Of a stretch of DNA of 7,811 nt, positions 6,502-7,811 are shown piece after piece. The notes below the pieces were generated by a model, which was not told where the DNA came from, did no database searches, and was given only the letters and a program-made list of their open reading frames with translations. The DNA lies in contig JARFPV010000456.1 of the NCBI GenBank assembly GCA_029288115.1, positions 1-7,811 on the forward strand. The letters are read 5' to 3'. This DNA is from Akkermansiaceae bacterium (GTDB taxonomy: Bacteria; Verrucomicrobiota; Verrucomicrobiia; Verrucomicrobiales; Akkermansiaceae). The position numbers and the translations under genes are program-made. Within the stretch, counting starts at the first letter, position 1; each line of letters opens with the position of its first letter.

Positions 6502-7811
6502 ATGGAGAATGCTAGGAAAGTGCCGCTATTCCAAAGATGGATCCACCGGATCTATCACCGGAACTCGGCATTAGCACACTTTTTCACCCACCGGATTCGT
6601 CCTGCGGGAATCTTACTTATACTACTCGTCCCTGCAGCATGGATGCTTCTCCCACTCTACAGGCTCGGCCCACTATTCCAACTGCGGGGACTGATTCTCG
6701 TGATCCTTGTTGTATCTCTTATTTGGGCATTTTTGCGAAGAGCAAAGGTCCGCGTGCAGCGCGAACTTCCCCGGCTAGCAACCGCTGGTGAGCCGCTCAC
6801 GTACCGTGTGCGGGTAAAAAATTTGGGGAAGCTCAACCTTGCAGGCACAAGCTTGCTTGAGCTAGCACCCGACAACCGCCCGAGCTTAGAAAGCTTCACA
6901 TGGTCACGCGAACCCGGCGAGGAAACCCGAAATGTGTTCGACCGCACTCTCGGATACTACCGTTGGGAATGGCTGCAAAGAAGCCTTACACTTTTTAAAC
7001 AAAAAAGCACTCCACCGTTACCACTCATCAAACCCGGCGAGCAATCATCCACAACACTAACAATTACGCCTAGAAAACGTGGCGTGATCGCGCTCCGTGA
7101 TATGCGCCTCTGCCTCCCGGATCCATTTGGAATTTTCCAACGCTGCAGACAAACGGAGAGCACGCCCGGCAAGCTTATCGTGCTACCACATCGCTATCGG
7201 CTGCCCTCGCTCGACCTGCCCGGCAACGCACGATTCCAGCTAGGCGGAGAGGCCGCGTCTAACACCGTAGGCCAGTCAGGCGACTTCACCAGCGTGCGCG
7301 ACTACCGTCCTGGTGACCCCCTACGCCATATCCACTGGAAAAGCTGGGCCCGAACGGGCACACCCATCGTCAAGGAATATGAAGATGTCTTCTTCCCCCG
7401 CTACGGTCTGGTCTTGGATACCTTCGCGCCTGTTGAGGATGAGGATCTGTTTGAGGAGGCTGTTTCGGTAGCTGCATCATTCGCGTCCAGCATCGACACG
7501 CGAGAGACCTTGCTTGATCTGATGTTCATTCGCGATGAAGCCTTTGTTTTCAGTGCGGGCAGAGGAGAAGAGCGTGTCGATAAGATGCTTGAAATCCTCG
7601 CTGGCGTAAATTGCGAACCTGTAAGCGATTTCGATGCCCTGCAAAAACTCGTGCTTCGCTATCAAGATGAACTGACAGCGTGTATCTGTATTTTTACAGG
7701 GTGGTGCGAACAAAGGCGAGACACAGAAACAAGGCTGCAACGTGCGGGCATGGATCTCAGGGTCATCAGACTTTGCCGTGACCTTGATTCTGACAGAAAA
7801 AAACATGACAC
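6502..7811 (+). CDS. DUF58 domain protein, MoxR partner (3' end outside window)
   Basis: The frame from ATG 6502 stays open to the window edge (436 codons plus two bases), so the C-terminus is missing. An in-frame TAA at 6493-6495 makes this ATG the only sensible start; there is only a faint AAAGAA upstream. After a basic N-terminus (1-33), two hydrophobic helices lie at about 35-51 (AGILLILLVPAAWMLL) and 62-79 (RGLILVILVVSLIWAFL), anchoring the protein in the inner membrane. A beta-rich region follows (about 85-235). The DUF58 hallmark 'DFTSVRDYRPGDPLRHIHWKSWARTGTPIVKEYE' spans 261-294. After it comes a vWA-like fold starting at 'YGLVLDTFAP' (301-310), in which the metal-site DxSxS pattern is not kept (D306, F308, P310). 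Proteins of this family are encoded next to MoxR ATPases and are thought to act with them in cell-envelope or protein-complex functions; the exact role here is unknown. A transglutaminase-like or vWA gene is commonly found next in such clusters. Confidence 0.93.
   Translation, partial: MENARKVPLFQRWIHRIYHRNSALAHFFTHRIRPAGILLILLVPAAWMLLPLYRLGPLFQLRGLILVILVVSLIWAFLRRAKVRVQRELPRLATAGEPLTYRVRVKNLGKLNLAGTSLLELAPDNRPSLESFTWSREPGEETRNVFDRTLGYYRWEWLQRSLTLFKQKSTPPLPLIKPGEQSSTTLTITPRKRGVIALRDMRLCLPDPFGIFQRCRQTESTPGKLIVLPHRYRLPSLDLPGNARFQLGGEAASNTVGQSGDFTSVRDYRPGDPLRHIHWKSWARTGTPIVKEYEDVFFPRYGLVLDTFAPVEDEDLFEEAVSVAASFASSIDTRETLLDLMFIRDEAFVFSAGRGEERVDKMLEILAGVNCEPVSDFDALQKLVLRYQDELTACICIFTGWCEQRRDTETRLQRAGMDLRVIRLCRDLDSDRKKHD

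Noticed and set aside
6537..6791. 84-residue plus-strand reading frame at the start of the DUF58 gene
   Set aside because: It is out of frame with the DUF58 protein, whose N-terminal membrane helices are encoded here; the alternative product has low-complexity Pro/Ser/Thr composition.
7477..7806. 109-residue minus-strand reading frame near the window end
   Set aside because: It is antisense to the DUF58 frame, which carries an unmistakable family signature and stays open through the region; no domain is visible in the antisense product.

Overview
The window is a moderate-GC bacterial chromosome segment with every convincing gene on the + strand and short intergenic gaps (12 to 83 bases). It most likely comes from a Verrucomicrobiota bacterium, perhaps the Akkermansiaceae/Verrucomicrobiaceae group. 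That placement is inferred from how closely the first gene resembles the Amuc_1098-type pilus secretins of Akkermansia and relatives, from two unfamiliar long envelope proteins, and from nearly absent Shine-Dalgarno motifs. It was not tested by a search.

Layout. Positions 1-1794 hold the 3' part of a type IV pilus-like outer-membrane secretin, whose beginning lies upstream of the window. Its frame is interrupted by one in-frame TAA at 247-249, and the same frame continues with good secretin sequence on both sides. A weak terminator-like hairpin sits at its end. Positions 1878-3428 encode a 516-residue single-pass membrane protein with a very basic cytoplasmic N-terminus, an AsmA-like periplasmic region and a proline-rich tail. 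Positions 3508-5499 encode a 663-residue exported protein that appears to be built from four diverged copies of one NTF2-like unit. Positions 5554-6489 encode a complete MoxR-family AAA+ ATPase. From 6502 to the window edge runs a DUF58 protein with two N-terminal membrane helices, still open at the end.

How the genes may work together. The MoxR-DUF58 pair is a classic two-gene module: a cytoplasmic AAA+ chaperone-like ATPase and a membrane-anchored vWA-like partner. It is often followed by transglutaminase-like or further vWA genes, which would lie beyond the window. The pilus secretin is probably the last gene of an upstream pilus operon. The two middle genes have no recognised function, but both products are predicted to sit in or face the periplasm, so the whole segment has a cell-envelope theme. 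No RNA gene, CRISPR array, insertion sequence or tRNA was recognised, and no stretch over 300 bases lacks a gene.
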